The notes under the pieces were generated by a model, which worked only from the letters and a program-made list of their open reading frames with translations, had not been told where the DNA came from and made no database searches. Source: Nocardia sp. (GTDB lineage Bacteria; Actinomycetota; Actinomycetes; Mycobacteriales; Mycobacteriaceae). Taken from it: 11,598 bases of DNA. The translations under genes were made by a program, and so were the position numbers. Below, in pieces: positions 1 through 6,967 of the stretch. The stretch lies in NCBI GenBank assembly GCA_013361595.1, contig JABFXT010000675.1, positions 1 through 11,598 on the forward strand. Reading direction: 5' to 3'. How positions within the stretch are numbered: the stretch's first letter is position 1; the number at the start of each line of letters is the position of its first letter.

Positions 1-885
1 GCGACGCCGGGCGCGCGGAAGCTGGCCCGGGAACTGGGTATCGACCTCTGGCCTGTGGCCGGGTCGGGGCCGGACGGCGCGGTCACCGTAGCGGATGTCC
101 GTGGTGCGGTACCGGTTTCGGAGCCGGATACCCGGGAGAGCCGGCCTGGGGACGGGGCGGCGGCCGAGCCGGCCGCCGGAGCGGCCCGCGAGGAACGCAC
201 CCCCATCGCGGGGGTCCGGAAGCGGACCGCCGCTGCCATGGTGCTCAGCGCGGGGACGATCCCGCCGGCCGCCACGTCGATCACCGTCGATGTCACCGCT
301 TCGCTCGAACTCCTGGAACATCTCCGGGCCACCCGGGCATTCGAGGGAATCACCCCCACCCCGCTCGCGCTGGTGGCGAAATCGGTGCTCGCCGCACTGG
401 CCGAATATCCTGTCCTGAACACTTTCTGGGACGAGGCGAACGCGGAGATCGTCACCCGGCACTACGTCAACCTGGGTATCGCGGTGGCCACCCCGCGCGG
501 ACTGTTGGTGCCGAATATCAAAGAGGCGCAGACCCTGAGCCTGCGCGAACTGTGCCGGGAGATCGGCTGGCTGGCCCGGACCGCACGGGACGGCCGGTCG
601 GGCCCGGCCGATCTGCGTGGCGGCACGTTCACCATCTCCAATGTGGGTGTCTTCGGTGTGGAATCCGGTATGCCGCTGGTCAATCCCGGTGAAGCGGCAA
701 TTCTCTGCCTGGGCGCGGTGGTGAAACGGCCCTGGGTCTTCCGCGACGAGCTGGCGATTCGCTCGGTGGCCACGCTGACCCTGAGCTTCGATCACCGGAT
801 GATCGACGGCGAAGCCGCGGCACGTTTCCTGGCGTCCGTCGCCGGGCTGCTGGAAGACCCGCTCACCCTGCTCGCCCGGATCTGA
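1..885 (+). CDS. Branched-chain alpha-keto acid dehydrogenase E2 (dihydrolipoamide acyltransferase), 5' partial
   Basis: The reading frame is open from base 1, so the start and the N-terminal lipoyl domain lie outside the window. The first ~33 residues (ATPGARKLARELGIDL, then GSGPDGAVTVADV) are a typical peripheral-subunit (E3)-binding domain. An Ala/Pro/Glu-rich linker follows, then the catalytic acyltransferase domain from about residue 65. That domain ends with the catalytic signature HRMIDG (H265, D269 of the fragment). The stretch GTFTISNVGVFGVESGMPLVNPGEAAIL resembles actinobacterial branched-chain E2 (BkdC-like) more than pyruvate or 2-oxoglutarate E2; that substrate call is inference. 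The enzyme moves the acyl group from lipoamide to CoA in the cytosolic dehydrogenase complex. The E1 alpha and beta genes would be expected just upstream. An internal GTG at 55 falls inside the E3-binding domain and is not the true start. Confidence 0.88.
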   Translation, partial: ATPGARKLARELGIDLWPVAGSGPDGAVTVADVRGAVPVSEPDTRESRPGDGAAAEPAAGAAREERTPIAGVRKRTAAAMVLSAGTIPPAATSITVDVTASLELLEHLRATRAFEGITPTPLALVAKSVLAALAEYPVLNTFWDEANAEIVTRHYVNLGIAVATPRGLLVPNIKEAQTLSLRELCREIGWLARTARDGRSGPADLRGGTFTISNVGVFGVESGMPLVNPGEAAILCLGAVVKRPWVFRDELAIRSVATLTLSFDHRMIDGEAAARFLASVAGLLEDPLTLLARI

Positions 886-988
886 TACCGCGAAATCGAC
901 CGCCGATATCCGTGTACGCATGGACTTCGCCGACCGTCCCCGCGTACGGTGACGAAATCTGTTCCAGACGCTTGGACGAGGAGCTGCG

Positions 989-1813
989 TTGAACGCGGTA
1001 TTGATCTCGGCTGAAGATCTCCGGGAATCAACAGAGAAGAATCTGCGCCTGCTCGATGTGCGCTGGCAACTGGGCGATCCCGACGGACCGCAGCATTATC
1101 AGGACGGTCATATCCCCGGGGCGGTGTTCGTCGATCTCGATACCGAACTCGCCGCCCTGCCCTCACCGGCCCGCGGCCGGCATCCGCTGCCGAATCCGAG
1201 CCGGTTGCAGCGATGCGCCCGCAGCTGGGGCCTGTGCGCGGGTGACCCGGTGGTCGTCTACGACGCGATCGGCGGTATGTCCGCGGCCCGCGCGTGGTGG
1301 CTGCTGCGCTGGGCCGGGATCGCCGATGTCCGGATCCTGGACGGCGGGCTACCCGCCTGGATCCGAGCCGGCGGCGAACTGGCCACCGGTGTGGAGCCCG
1401 ATCCGGCGCCGGGCGATATCGAATGCGAACCCGGCCGGTTGCCGGTGATCGACGCGGACGCGGTCGCCCGGTGGCAGGGCGTGCTGCTGGATGCGCGCGC
1501 GGCCGAGGGATACCGCGGCGAGCAGGAACAGCTCGACCCGCGCGCCGGGCATATCCCGGGGGCGATCAGTGCGCCGACCAGCGAGAATCTCGACCCGGAA
1601 GGTTACTTCCTGCCCGCCGAACTGCTACGCGAACGGTTCGGGGAGATCGGCGCGGCCCCGGTCGCGGTGTACTGCGGATCGGGTGTCACGGCCGCACACG
1701 CGATCGCCGCGCTCGCGGTGGTGGGGGTACAGGCCGCGCTGTACCCGGGGTCCTGGTCGCAGTGGGCGCATGATCCGAAACGGCCGGTCGCGACGGGTGC
1801 GCACGCCGGATGA
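989..1813 (+). CDS. Rhodanese-type sulfurtransferase (thiosulfate/3-mercaptopyruvate sulfurtransferase family)
   Basis: 274 residues, the usual length of tandem-domain TST/MST enzymes. The N-terminal rhodanese domain (about 5-125) is non-catalytic: it holds LLDVRW, HIPGAVFVDLD and YDAIGGMSAARAWWLLRWAG but no active-site cysteine. The C-terminal domain (about 150-270) holds LLDARAAEGYRG, GHIPGAISAP and the catalytic loop CGSGVTA with C229. The enzyme transfers sulfane sulfur from thiosulfate or 3-mercaptopyruvate to a thiophilic acceptor in the cytosol. A CGSGVTA loop occurs in this family, but the donor cannot be settled from sequence alone. The start is TTG, supported by GAGGAG at 978-983, five bases upstream. 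It follows the E2 gene by 103 bases with no clear shared function, so it may be independently transcribed. It converges on the HNH gene with only 19 bases between stop codons. Confidence 0.9.
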   Translation: MNAVLISAEDLRESTEKNLRLLDVRWQLGDPDGPQHYQDGHIPGAVFVDLDTELAALPSPARGRHPLPNPSRLQRCARSWGLCAGDPVVVYDAIGGMSAARAWWLLRWAGIADVRILDGGLPAWIRAGGELATGVEPDPAPGDIECEPGRLPVIDADAVARWQGVLLDARAAEGYRGEQEQLDPRAGHIPGAISAPTSENLDPEGYFLPAELLRERFGEIGAAPVAVYCGSGVTAAHAIAALAVVGVQAALYPGSWSQWAHDPKRPVATGAHAG

Positions 1814-1820
1814 TCCGGCG
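1804..1820. terminator. GC-rich hairpin at convergent gene ends, possible bidirectional terminator
   Basis: CGCCGGAT-G-ATCCGGCG is a perfect inverted repeat with 8-base arms. It can fold as a 6-bp all-GC stem with a five-base loop, and it overlaps the sulfurtransferase stop codon (1811-1813). It lies beside the 19-base gap between two converging genes, where a shared terminator is expected. No T tract follows on either strand, so intrinsic termination would be of the GC-hairpin type common in actinobacteria. The dyad is seen directly; the function is inferred. Confidence 0.35.
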
Positions 1821-1832
1821 GGGGGCCCGAAT

Positions 1833-2540
1833 TCAGTCACAACCACCGGCGATGCGGCGTAGTGCCGCGTGGTCGGCCGTGGTCACCGGGAGCCCGTAGC
1901 GCAGTGCGACCGTGAGGTAGCGGCCCGCGTAGTAGCAGTGGCCGGACCGGGCCGGTGGCAACCACTCCGCGGGGGTGCTGTCGCTCTTGTCGGTATTCGC
2001 CGCATCGTCGGTGGCCTGCAGGTTGTAATCGATATCGTTGGCGAAGCGGATACGCTGCGCCGCCGGCCATCGGGCCGCGCCGAGATCCCAGGCGGCGGCC
2101 AGCGGGTAGATATGGTCGATCGGTATCCGCCGGGCGGTCTCCCTGCTGTATACGAGCAGCGTGCCCGTGTACGGGTCGGCGAGCGTGCCGGACTGTACGA
2201 CACATCGCCCGCTACCGGGCCGGTACCCGACGCCGGTGAGCTGGCGGGCCAGCACATTGTTGCGGGTATCGCAGCCGTCCCGGCCGCCCGGACCGTCGTG
2301 GTCGTCGGACCAGGCCGGCCCGAAGACACAACCCTGCCCCGCGCCGCAACCGCGCTCGTATCCACCCGGATGCGGACGGTCCGCGATCACCCGGACCGCG
2401 GCGAGCAACTCCTCGAGCTGAACCCGCCCGGGGCTCCCCGGCGCGGGCCGCTGCGCGGTGACGGCACAGCCCGTACCGGTGGCCGACAGTAGAAAGGCCG
2501 CACACAGAGCGGCGAGCGCGTGAATCATCCCCCGTGTCAT
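1833..2540 (-). CDS. Secreted/lipid-anchored HNH endonuclease family protein (DUF1524-like)
   Basis: 235 residues from the ATG at 2540; a GTG directly before it (2543) is an alternative. The N-terminus (MTRGMIHALAALCAAFLLSATGTGC) is a signal peptide. Its last residues before C25 (GTGC) make a loose lipobox, so the protein is exported and may be lipid-anchored. The mature part holds a His-Me-finger nuclease core of the DUF1524/GmrSD C-terminal type: IPIDHIYPLAAAWDLG with D142-H143, then FANDIDYNLQATDDAANTDKSDSTPAEWLPP supplying N168, N173, K185 and W193. Six further cysteines could form disulfides, fitting an extracytoplasmic location. The likely activity is extracellular DNA or RNA cleavage, for nutrient scavenging or antagonism; substrate and role are not shown by the sequence. 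The upstream ATG choice keeps an arginine in the signal-peptide n-region, which a start at 2528 would lose. It lies 54 bases downstream of the 120-residue gene on the same strand. Confidence 0.8.
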   Translation of the reverse strand: MTRGMIHALAALCAAFLLSATGTGCAVTAQRPAPGSPGRVQLEELLAAVRVIADRPHPGGYERGCGAGQGCVFGPAWSDDHDGPGGRDGCDTRNNVLARQLTGVGYRPGSGRCVVQSGTLADPYTGTLLVYSRETARRIPIDHIYPLAAAWDLGAARWPAAQRIRFANDIDYNLQATDDAANTDKSDSTPAEWLPPARSGHCYYAGRYLTVALRYGLPVTTADHAALRRIAGGCD

Positions 2541-2548
2541 CACGGCTA

Positions 2549-2560
2549 CCGGTATACCGG
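2549..2560. promoter_or_regulatory. 12-bp perfect palindrome upstream of the HNH gene
   Basis: CCGGTATACCGG is a perfect dyad 5 to 11 bases upstream of the possible GTG/ATG starts at 2543/2540. Its AT centre (TATACC on the minus strand) could serve as a weak -10 element or part of a regulator site. A palindrome this long is expected a few times by chance in a window of this size, so support is weak. Confidence 0.2.
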
Positions 2561-2594
2561 ACCTCTCCGACAGCTTCCGTCGGTGCGGGCGGAT

Positions 2595-2957
2595 CTACAG
2601 CCAGGCGCGGGCCAGCAGTTCGTCGTTGTCGACGCGGTTGCTGCGGGGCGGGAAACGGGTGGCTACCAGGGAATCGATATGCACCCCGTCGTGGCCGATC
2701 ACCCAGGATCCGCCGCTGTCGGTGCATTCGGCGATCTTGGCGAAGGCGGTGAGCAGAAAGGTGACCGCCTCCTCGGGCATCGCGGTATGGGCCAGTCGCT
2801 GCGATTCCCCGGGCCGGGACAGATCCAGCCAGACCCCACATTGCCCGTCCAGCCGCATACCGACGATCTTGTCGGCATTCACGAAGGTGAACTTGCGCCG
2901 CTCCCACGGGGTGGTCGGCGTGTAGCTCTGCTCGAGAACCTGGAGCAGAATCGTCAT
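2595..2957 (-). CDS. Hypothetical protein of 120 residues
   Basis: I do not recognise a family. The start ATG at 2957 is supported by a GGAGGG Shine-Dalgarno sequence at about 2966-2971 on the minus strand, roughly eight bases upstream. The same frame stays open much further upstream, but that extension is Arg/Pro-rich, lacks a ribosome site and runs into the helicase gene, so I exclude it. The protein is soluble-looking, mixed alpha/beta, with no signal peptide or membrane segment. Visible segments are KFTFVNADKIVGMRLDGQCGVWLDL (beta-rich), an Ala/Leu helix MPEEAVTFLLTAFAKIAE, then GGSWVIGHDGVHIDSLVATRFPP. It is followed by the HNH nuclease gene on the same strand, so the two may share a transcript. 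A role as partner or immunity protein for the nuclease is only a guess. Confidence 0.72.
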   Translation of the reverse strand: MTILLQVLEQSYTPTTPWERRKFTFVNADKIVGMRLDGQCGVWLDLSRPGESQRLAHTAMPEEAVTFLLTAFAKIAECTDSGGSWVIGHDGVHIDSLVATRFPPRSNRVDNDELLARAWL

Positions 2958-3266
2958 ACTGCTGCCCTCCGCTTTTCGATGGCACCACGGTGCCGAGACG
3001 CCGCTGTGTGATGGGACCGCTGCTCGCGGGCCGGGATTCGCCGGGCGCCGCGCCCGGCCGCCGGAGGCAGCGCCATCTGCCCGGCGGGGCTGCGCTCGGC
3101 GGGTACGGATATCAGCGGTGACCAGCGGATATTTCCCAGTATGTGCCGTCGCGGGGGATAAATCCAGACACAACGGTGGGTGAGCCGGTCTCGTATCGCG
3201 CCCAGCGGCGGGCCCGGGTGGGGGACCCTGCCACGGCCTGTCGCACCCGGCTGATTTGATGGGGCC
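2958..3266. other. Divergent intergenic spacer of 309 bases with two GC-rich dyads
   Basis: This spacer separates the minus-strand 120-residue gene from the plus-strand helicase gene and must hold both promoters. I see no credible gene in it. Two dyads stand out: GGCACC-AC-GGTGCC at 2981-2994, close to the minus-strand start, and GCCGGGCGC-C-GCGCCCGGC at 3040-3058, a 9-bp perfect-arm hairpin. The first could be an operator and the second an attenuator or terminator-like structure, but neither role is shown. A locally AT-richer stretch lies at about 3110-3170. No clear -35/-10 pair for the minus-strand gene was found. Confidence 0.5.
3255..3260 (+). promoter_or_regulatory. Possible -10 element of a leaderless or short-leader helicase transcript
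   Basis: TTTGAT (4 of 6 matches to TATAAT) ends seven bases before the ATG at 3267, which would place transcription start at the A of the start codon. No good Shine-Dalgarno sequence precedes this ATG, only GGGG four bases away. Leaderless mRNAs are common in Mycobacteriales. There is no recognisable -35, and the -11 A that such promoters usually carry is missing. Confidence 0.25.
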
Positions 3267-6077
3267 ATGTTGCACGGACTGTGGTCGCCCGGTTCCGGGC
3301 TGCTGCTGTGGCGTGCCCCGGGGACCGGCGCCGCGGCCGCGGCGGTACCCGGTCTGCTCGGGTCGGTGGTGGGCGAATCGAGGTTCCGGCACCGGGCCGA
3401 GGTGCTCGTGGCCGATGACGCGGGCACCCGGCGGGAGACCGTACGCGCGCACGCGCTCGCGCCGGGACCCGCCGCCGCCGCCCTGCGGCAGCGGTTACCG
3501 GTCGGCGCCGTGGCCGGGGATCTGCGGTTCCTGGGGCATATCGCCCAGGGCCTCGAACGCTGGGTGCGGGCCGGGATGGTGGTCCCGGAGCTGCGACGCG
3601 AGGACGGTGAATGGTGGGCGCGCTGGGCGCTGTCCGGCGGCGCGGGGCAGCGGGCCTGGCTCGCCGAACTCGCCGCCCTGCTGCCCCCGGCGTTGCGAGT
3701 GGCGGGTCCGGCCGCCGACGTGCTCGAGAATATGGTCACCGAGCTCACCGACCCGATGGTCCGGGAACTGATCGCCGCGGATCCGCATGCGCATCCGCTG
3801 GTGCACGGTCTGCGGACCGATGTACCGGTGGAGACCGGGAGCCATCAGGCCGCGGAGGTGCTGCGGCAATGGCGCGATACCCGTGCCGCCGAGGAAACCG
3901 GTCTGGTCTTGCGGCTGTGCGAACCCGAAGGAGAGTTCGCCGACGCCCCGGACGCGTCCGCGCTGTGGCGGCTCGAGGTCTGCCTGCGGGCGGACGGATC
4001 GGCACCGCGGACCGTACCGGTCCCCGGTAGGACCGATGAGGTCCGGACCGGTCTGGAATGGCTGGGCCGGGCGCAGCGCGCCTATCCCCGGCTGCGCGAT
4101 GTCCCCGGCGACCCGCACAGTCTCGATCTGTTGCTGCCCACCGAGGTGGTGGCCGATCTGGTCGCCCACGGGGCGCAGGCGCTGTCGGCCGCGGGTATCC
4201 CGCTGCTGCTGCCCCGGGCCTGGAATATCGCCGAGCCCAGCCTGCGGCTCCGGGTCGACGGTGCCGCGGTACCCGCCGCCGAGAGCACGGTCGGGCTGGA
4301 CGGACTGGTCGGCTACCGCTGGGAACTGGCTCTCGGCGATACCGTGCTGTCCCCGGAGGATATGCAGCGGCTCGTCACCGCCCAGTCCGATCTGGTCCGG
4401 CTACGCGGGGAATGGGTGCAGGCCGATCACACCGTGCTCGCCGCCGCCGCGAAATTCGTGGCGATGCATCACGGCGACAACGAGATCACCCTGTCCGATC
4501 TGATCGGCGAGATCAGCGAGAACCGGGCGGGCGGGGTGCCGCTCACCGAGGTCACGGCGACCGGCTGGCCCGCCGCGCTCTTCGATCCCGAGCGTCCGGT
4601 GGATCCGGTGACCGTGCCCGGCCGGCTGAAAGCCCAGTTGCGGCCCTATCAGGAACGGGGTCTGTCCTGGCTCGCGACCATGAACCGGCTCGGCTGCGGT
4701 GCCGTCCTCGCCGACGATATGGGGTTGGGGAAGACGGTGCAGGTGCTGGCGCTGCTGCTGCACGAACGCGAGCGGGACACCGCGCCTGGCCCGACAGTGC
4801 TGGTCTGCCCGATGTCGGTGGTCGGCAACTGGCAGCGGGAAGCCGAACGGTTCGCCCCTGATCTACGGGTGCTCGTGCATCACGGCACCGGGCGGGCGCA
4901 GGGGCGCGACCTCGACGCTGCCGTGGCCGGAGCCGATCTGGTGGTCACCACCTACGCGTTGCTCGCCCGCGATATCGCCGACCTGTCCCGGCAGCGGTGG
5001 GAGCGGGTGGTGCTCGACGAGGCCCAGCACATCAAGAACGCGGCGACCCGGCAGGCGCGCGCCGCCCGCGCCCTGCCCGCGCGGCATCGGCTGGCACTCA
5101 CCGGGACCCCGGTGGAGAACCGGCTCGAGGAACTCCGCTCGATCTTCGATTTCGCGGTACCGCGATTGCTGGGCAGTCCACAGAGTTTCCGCGCCCGTTT
5201 CGCGGTGCCGATCGAACGCGAGAACGACGAGCACGCGGTGGCCCGGCTACGTACGGTGACCTCTCCGTTCCTGCTGCGCCGGGTGAAGACCGACCCCGCC
5301 GTCATCAGCGACCTGCCGGCCAAACTCGAGATGACGGTCCGGGCGAATCTCACTGTCGAGCAGGCTGCGCTGTATCAGGCGGTGGTGCAGGACATGCTCG
5401 AAAAGCTGCGTGACGCCAAGGGAATGGCGCGTAAGGGCGCGGTGCTCGGCGCGCTCACCCGGTTGAAGCAGGTGTGTAATCATCCGGCTCATTTCCTCGG
5501 TGATTCCTCCGCGGTCCTGCGGCGCGGAGCGCACCGCTCCGGCAAACTCGCGCTGGTCGAGGACATCCTCGACGCGGTCCTGGCGGAGGGGGAGAAGGCG
5601 CTGCTGTTCACCCAGTTCCGGGAGTTCGGCGAGCTCATCGCGCCCTATCTCGTCGAACGGTTCGGCGGCGAGGTCCCGTTCCTGCACGGCGGTGTCACCA
5701 AGAAACGCCGCGATGCGATGGTCGCCGCGTTCCAGGAGGCCGGGGGACCGCCGATCATGTTGCTCTCGCTCAAGGCCGGCGGGACCGGACTGAACCTGAC
5801 CGCCGCCAATCACGTGGTGCACCTGGACCGCTGGTGGAATCCGGCGGTGGAGAACCAGGCCACCGACCGCGCTTTCCGGATCGGGCAGCAGCGTGCCGTG
5901 CAGGTGCGCAAACTGGTCTGCGTCGACACGATCGAGGAACGGATCGACGAGATGATCACCGGGAAGAGCGAACTCGCCGATCTGGCGGTGGGGGTCGGCG
6001 AGAACTGGATCACCGAGCTGGGTGACGACGATCTGGCCCGGCTGTTCACCCTCGGCACCGAGGCGGTGGGCGAGTAG
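3267..6077 (+). CDS. SNF2-family DEAD/DEAH-box helicase (HelZ-type)
   Basis: 936 residues. The N-terminal half (about 1-450) begins MLHGLWSPGSGLLLW and matches the architecture of bacterial SNF2 helicases carrying the SNF2-associated domain (PF12419-like, including WNIAEPSLRLRV and RWELALGD). The C-terminal half is a complete SNF2 ATPase. Motif I is DDMGLGKT (K489), motif II is DEAQ (D584-Q587), motif III is LTGTP (611-615). Motif V is KAGGTGLNLTAANHV (from K836), and motif VI is QATDRAFRIGQ with R868 and R871 as likely arginine fingers. All core motifs are intact, so the ATPase should be active as a double-stranded nucleic-acid translocase or remodeller. It resembles the M. tuberculosis protein named HelZ. 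The biological substrate is unknown; DNA repair or transcription-related remodelling is possible. The stop codon overlaps the next gene's GTG by one base (TAGTG), which suggests translational coupling with the SWIM protein. Confidence 0.93.
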   Translation: MLHGLWSPGSGLLLWRAPGTGAAAAAVPGLLGSVVGESRFRHRAEVLVADDAGTRRETVRAHALAPGPAAAALRQRLPVGAVAGDLRFLGHIAQGLERWVRAGMVVPELRREDGEWWARWALSGGAGQRAWLAELAALLPPALRVAGPAADVLENMVTELTDPMVRELIAADPHAHPLVHGLRTDVPVETGSHQAAEVLRQWRDTRAAEETGLVLRLCEPEGEFADAPDASALWRLEVCLRADGSAPRTVPVPGRTDEVRTGLEWLGRAQRAYPRLRDVPGDPHSLDLLLPTEVVADLVAHGAQALSAAGIPLLLPRAWNIAEPSLRLRVDGAAVPAAESTVGLDGLVGYRWELALGDTVLSPEDMQRLVTAQSDLVRLRGEWVQADHTVLAAAAKFVAMHHGDNEITLSDLIGEISENRAGGVPLTEVTATGWPAALFDPERPVDPVTVPGRLKAQLRPYQERGLSWLATMNRLGCGAVLADDMGLGKTVQVLALLLHERERDTAPGPTVLVCPMSVVGNWQREAERFAPDLRVLVHHGTGRAQGRDLDAAVAGADLVVTTYALLARDIADLSRQRWERVVLDEAQHIKNAATRQARAARALPARHRLALTGTPVENRLEELRSIFDFAVPRLLGSPQSFRARFAVPIERENDEHAVARLRTVTSPFLLRRVKTDPAVISDLPAKLEMTVRANLTVEQAALYQAVVQDMLEKLRDAKGMARKGAVLGALTRLKQVCNHPAHFLGDSSAVLRRGAHRSGKLALVEDILDAVLAEGEKALLFTQFREFGELIAPYLVERFGGEVPFLHGGVTKKRRDAMVAAFQEAGGPPIMLLSLKAGGTGLNLTAANHVVHLDRWWNPAVENQATDRAFRIGQQRAVQVRKLVCVDTIEERIDEMITGKSELADLAVGVGENWITELGDDDLARLFTLGTEAVGE

Positions 6078-6841
6078 TGGTCGATTTCGCTGAATTCGGT
6101 AGACGCCGAACGGTTTCCGGCGGTGTGAGCGCGCGCAGCCGGCGCGGTGCGTTCGCGCGGACCTTCTGGGGAAAGGCCTTCACCGAGGTGGTGGAACGGC
6201 TGGCCGATTCCGGCCGGTTGTCCCGCGGTCGGACCTACGCCCGGGCGGGCCAGGTGGTGAGCTATCGGATCGAGCCCGGTGTGGTGGTCGCCGAGGTCCA
6301 GGGCAGCCAGCCGCGCCCGTTCCACACGACCTGCGATATCCGCCGGTTGCGTGACGAGGAGGTGGATCTGCTCATCGAGGTGATCCGGGCGTCGCCGGGG
6401 ATGCTGGCGCGGGTGGTCTCCGGCGATCTTCCCCGGGAACTCGCACCCCACCTGCTCCCCGAGACCGCCGCGGATATCGACTTCGGCTGCACCTGCCCGG
6501 ATCCCGGCCGGCCGTGTAAGCACGCGGTCGCCGTGGCCTGTCTGCTGGCCGAACGGCTCGACGAACATCCGCGCGATCTGCTGACCCTGCGCGGGCTGAG
6601 CCTGGACACGCTGATCGGCGGGGTCGAATCCACCGCCTCGGCCGGGGACGAGTTCGCCGACCCGTACGGCGAGAGTCTGGAATTGCCAGCGCTGCCGGCG
6701 CCGCGATCCCGGCCGGCACCCGATGAACTGGATCCCGCGCTGCTGCGCCGGGCCTTGCGGATGCTGTCCGAGGACGAATCGACCGCCGCCGCGGCCGGGC
6801 GGGCCCTGGTGGTCGTGTACTCGACCCTCACCGGCGGCTAG
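6077..6841 (+). CDS. SWIM zinc-finger protein, partner of the SNF2 helicase
   Basis: 254 residues, starting at the GTG that shares its first base with the helicase stop codon; no separate ribosome site is needed if translation reinitiates. The SWIM motif is clear: C138-x-C140-x6-C147-x-H149 (CTCPDPGRPCKHAVAV). SWIM fingers bind zinc and are linked to DNA binding or protein contacts. The N-terminal segment (GAFARTFWGKAFTEVVERLADSGRLSRGRTYARAGQV) is the conserved lead-in seen in actinobacterial SWIM proteins next to SNF2 helicases, and residues 50-120 look beta-rich. The last ~90 residues are acidic and Pro/Ala-rich, with a helical end. In other bacteria SWIM modules are fused to SNF2 ATPases, so this looks like a split version of the same machine. 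Its exact function is unknown. Confidence 0.88.
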   Translation: MVDFAEFGRRRTVSGGVSARSRRGAFARTFWGKAFTEVVERLADSGRLSRGRTYARAGQVVSYRIEPGVVVAEVQGSQPRPFHTTCDIRRLRDEEVDLLIEVIRASPGMLARVVSGDLPRELAPHLLPETAADIDFGCTCPDPGRPCKHAVAVACLLAERLDEHPRDLLTLRGLSLDTLIGGVESTASAGDEFADPYGESLELPALPAPRSRPAPDELDPALLRRALRMLSEDESTAAAAGRALVVVYSTLTGG

Positions 6842-6967
6842 AGTCCCCGGAATTCGCCCGGAGTCCAATGACGTATTCAGGAGTCACGGCCACACCTGGG
6901 CGGACGCCGGGAGTTCGCGGCACCGGTACGCGACCTACACCTTCCACGTCACGTAGCCGCGGCCCGG

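Noticed and set aside
914..947. GTACGC...GCGTAC inverted repeat between the E2 and sulfurtransferase genes as a terminator
   Set aside because: The stem is only 6 bp with a 22-base loop and no T tract, too weak to support.
2958..3452. N-terminal extension of the 120-residue gene (open frame to 3452, minus strand)
   Set aside because: The extension is Arg/Pro/Ala-rich shadow coding of the helicase gene and lacks a ribosome site, while ATG 2957 has a good one.
5016..5027. DEAQ rather than DEAH in helicase motif II as a defect
   Set aside because: DEAQ is a normal variant in bacterial SNF2 ATPases of this type, and the other motifs are intact.
5810..6868. 352-residue minus-strand open frame across the helicase/SWIM junction
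   Set aside because: It overlaps two genes with clear domains and shows no motif of its own.
6887..6956. Intergenic tail reading GHTWADAGSSRHRYATYTFHVT then stop, possible remnant of a secreted protein
   Set aside because: It looks protein-like by eye, but it is only about 22 residues, has no start or recognisable family, and the same frame upstream is a shadow of the SWIM gene.
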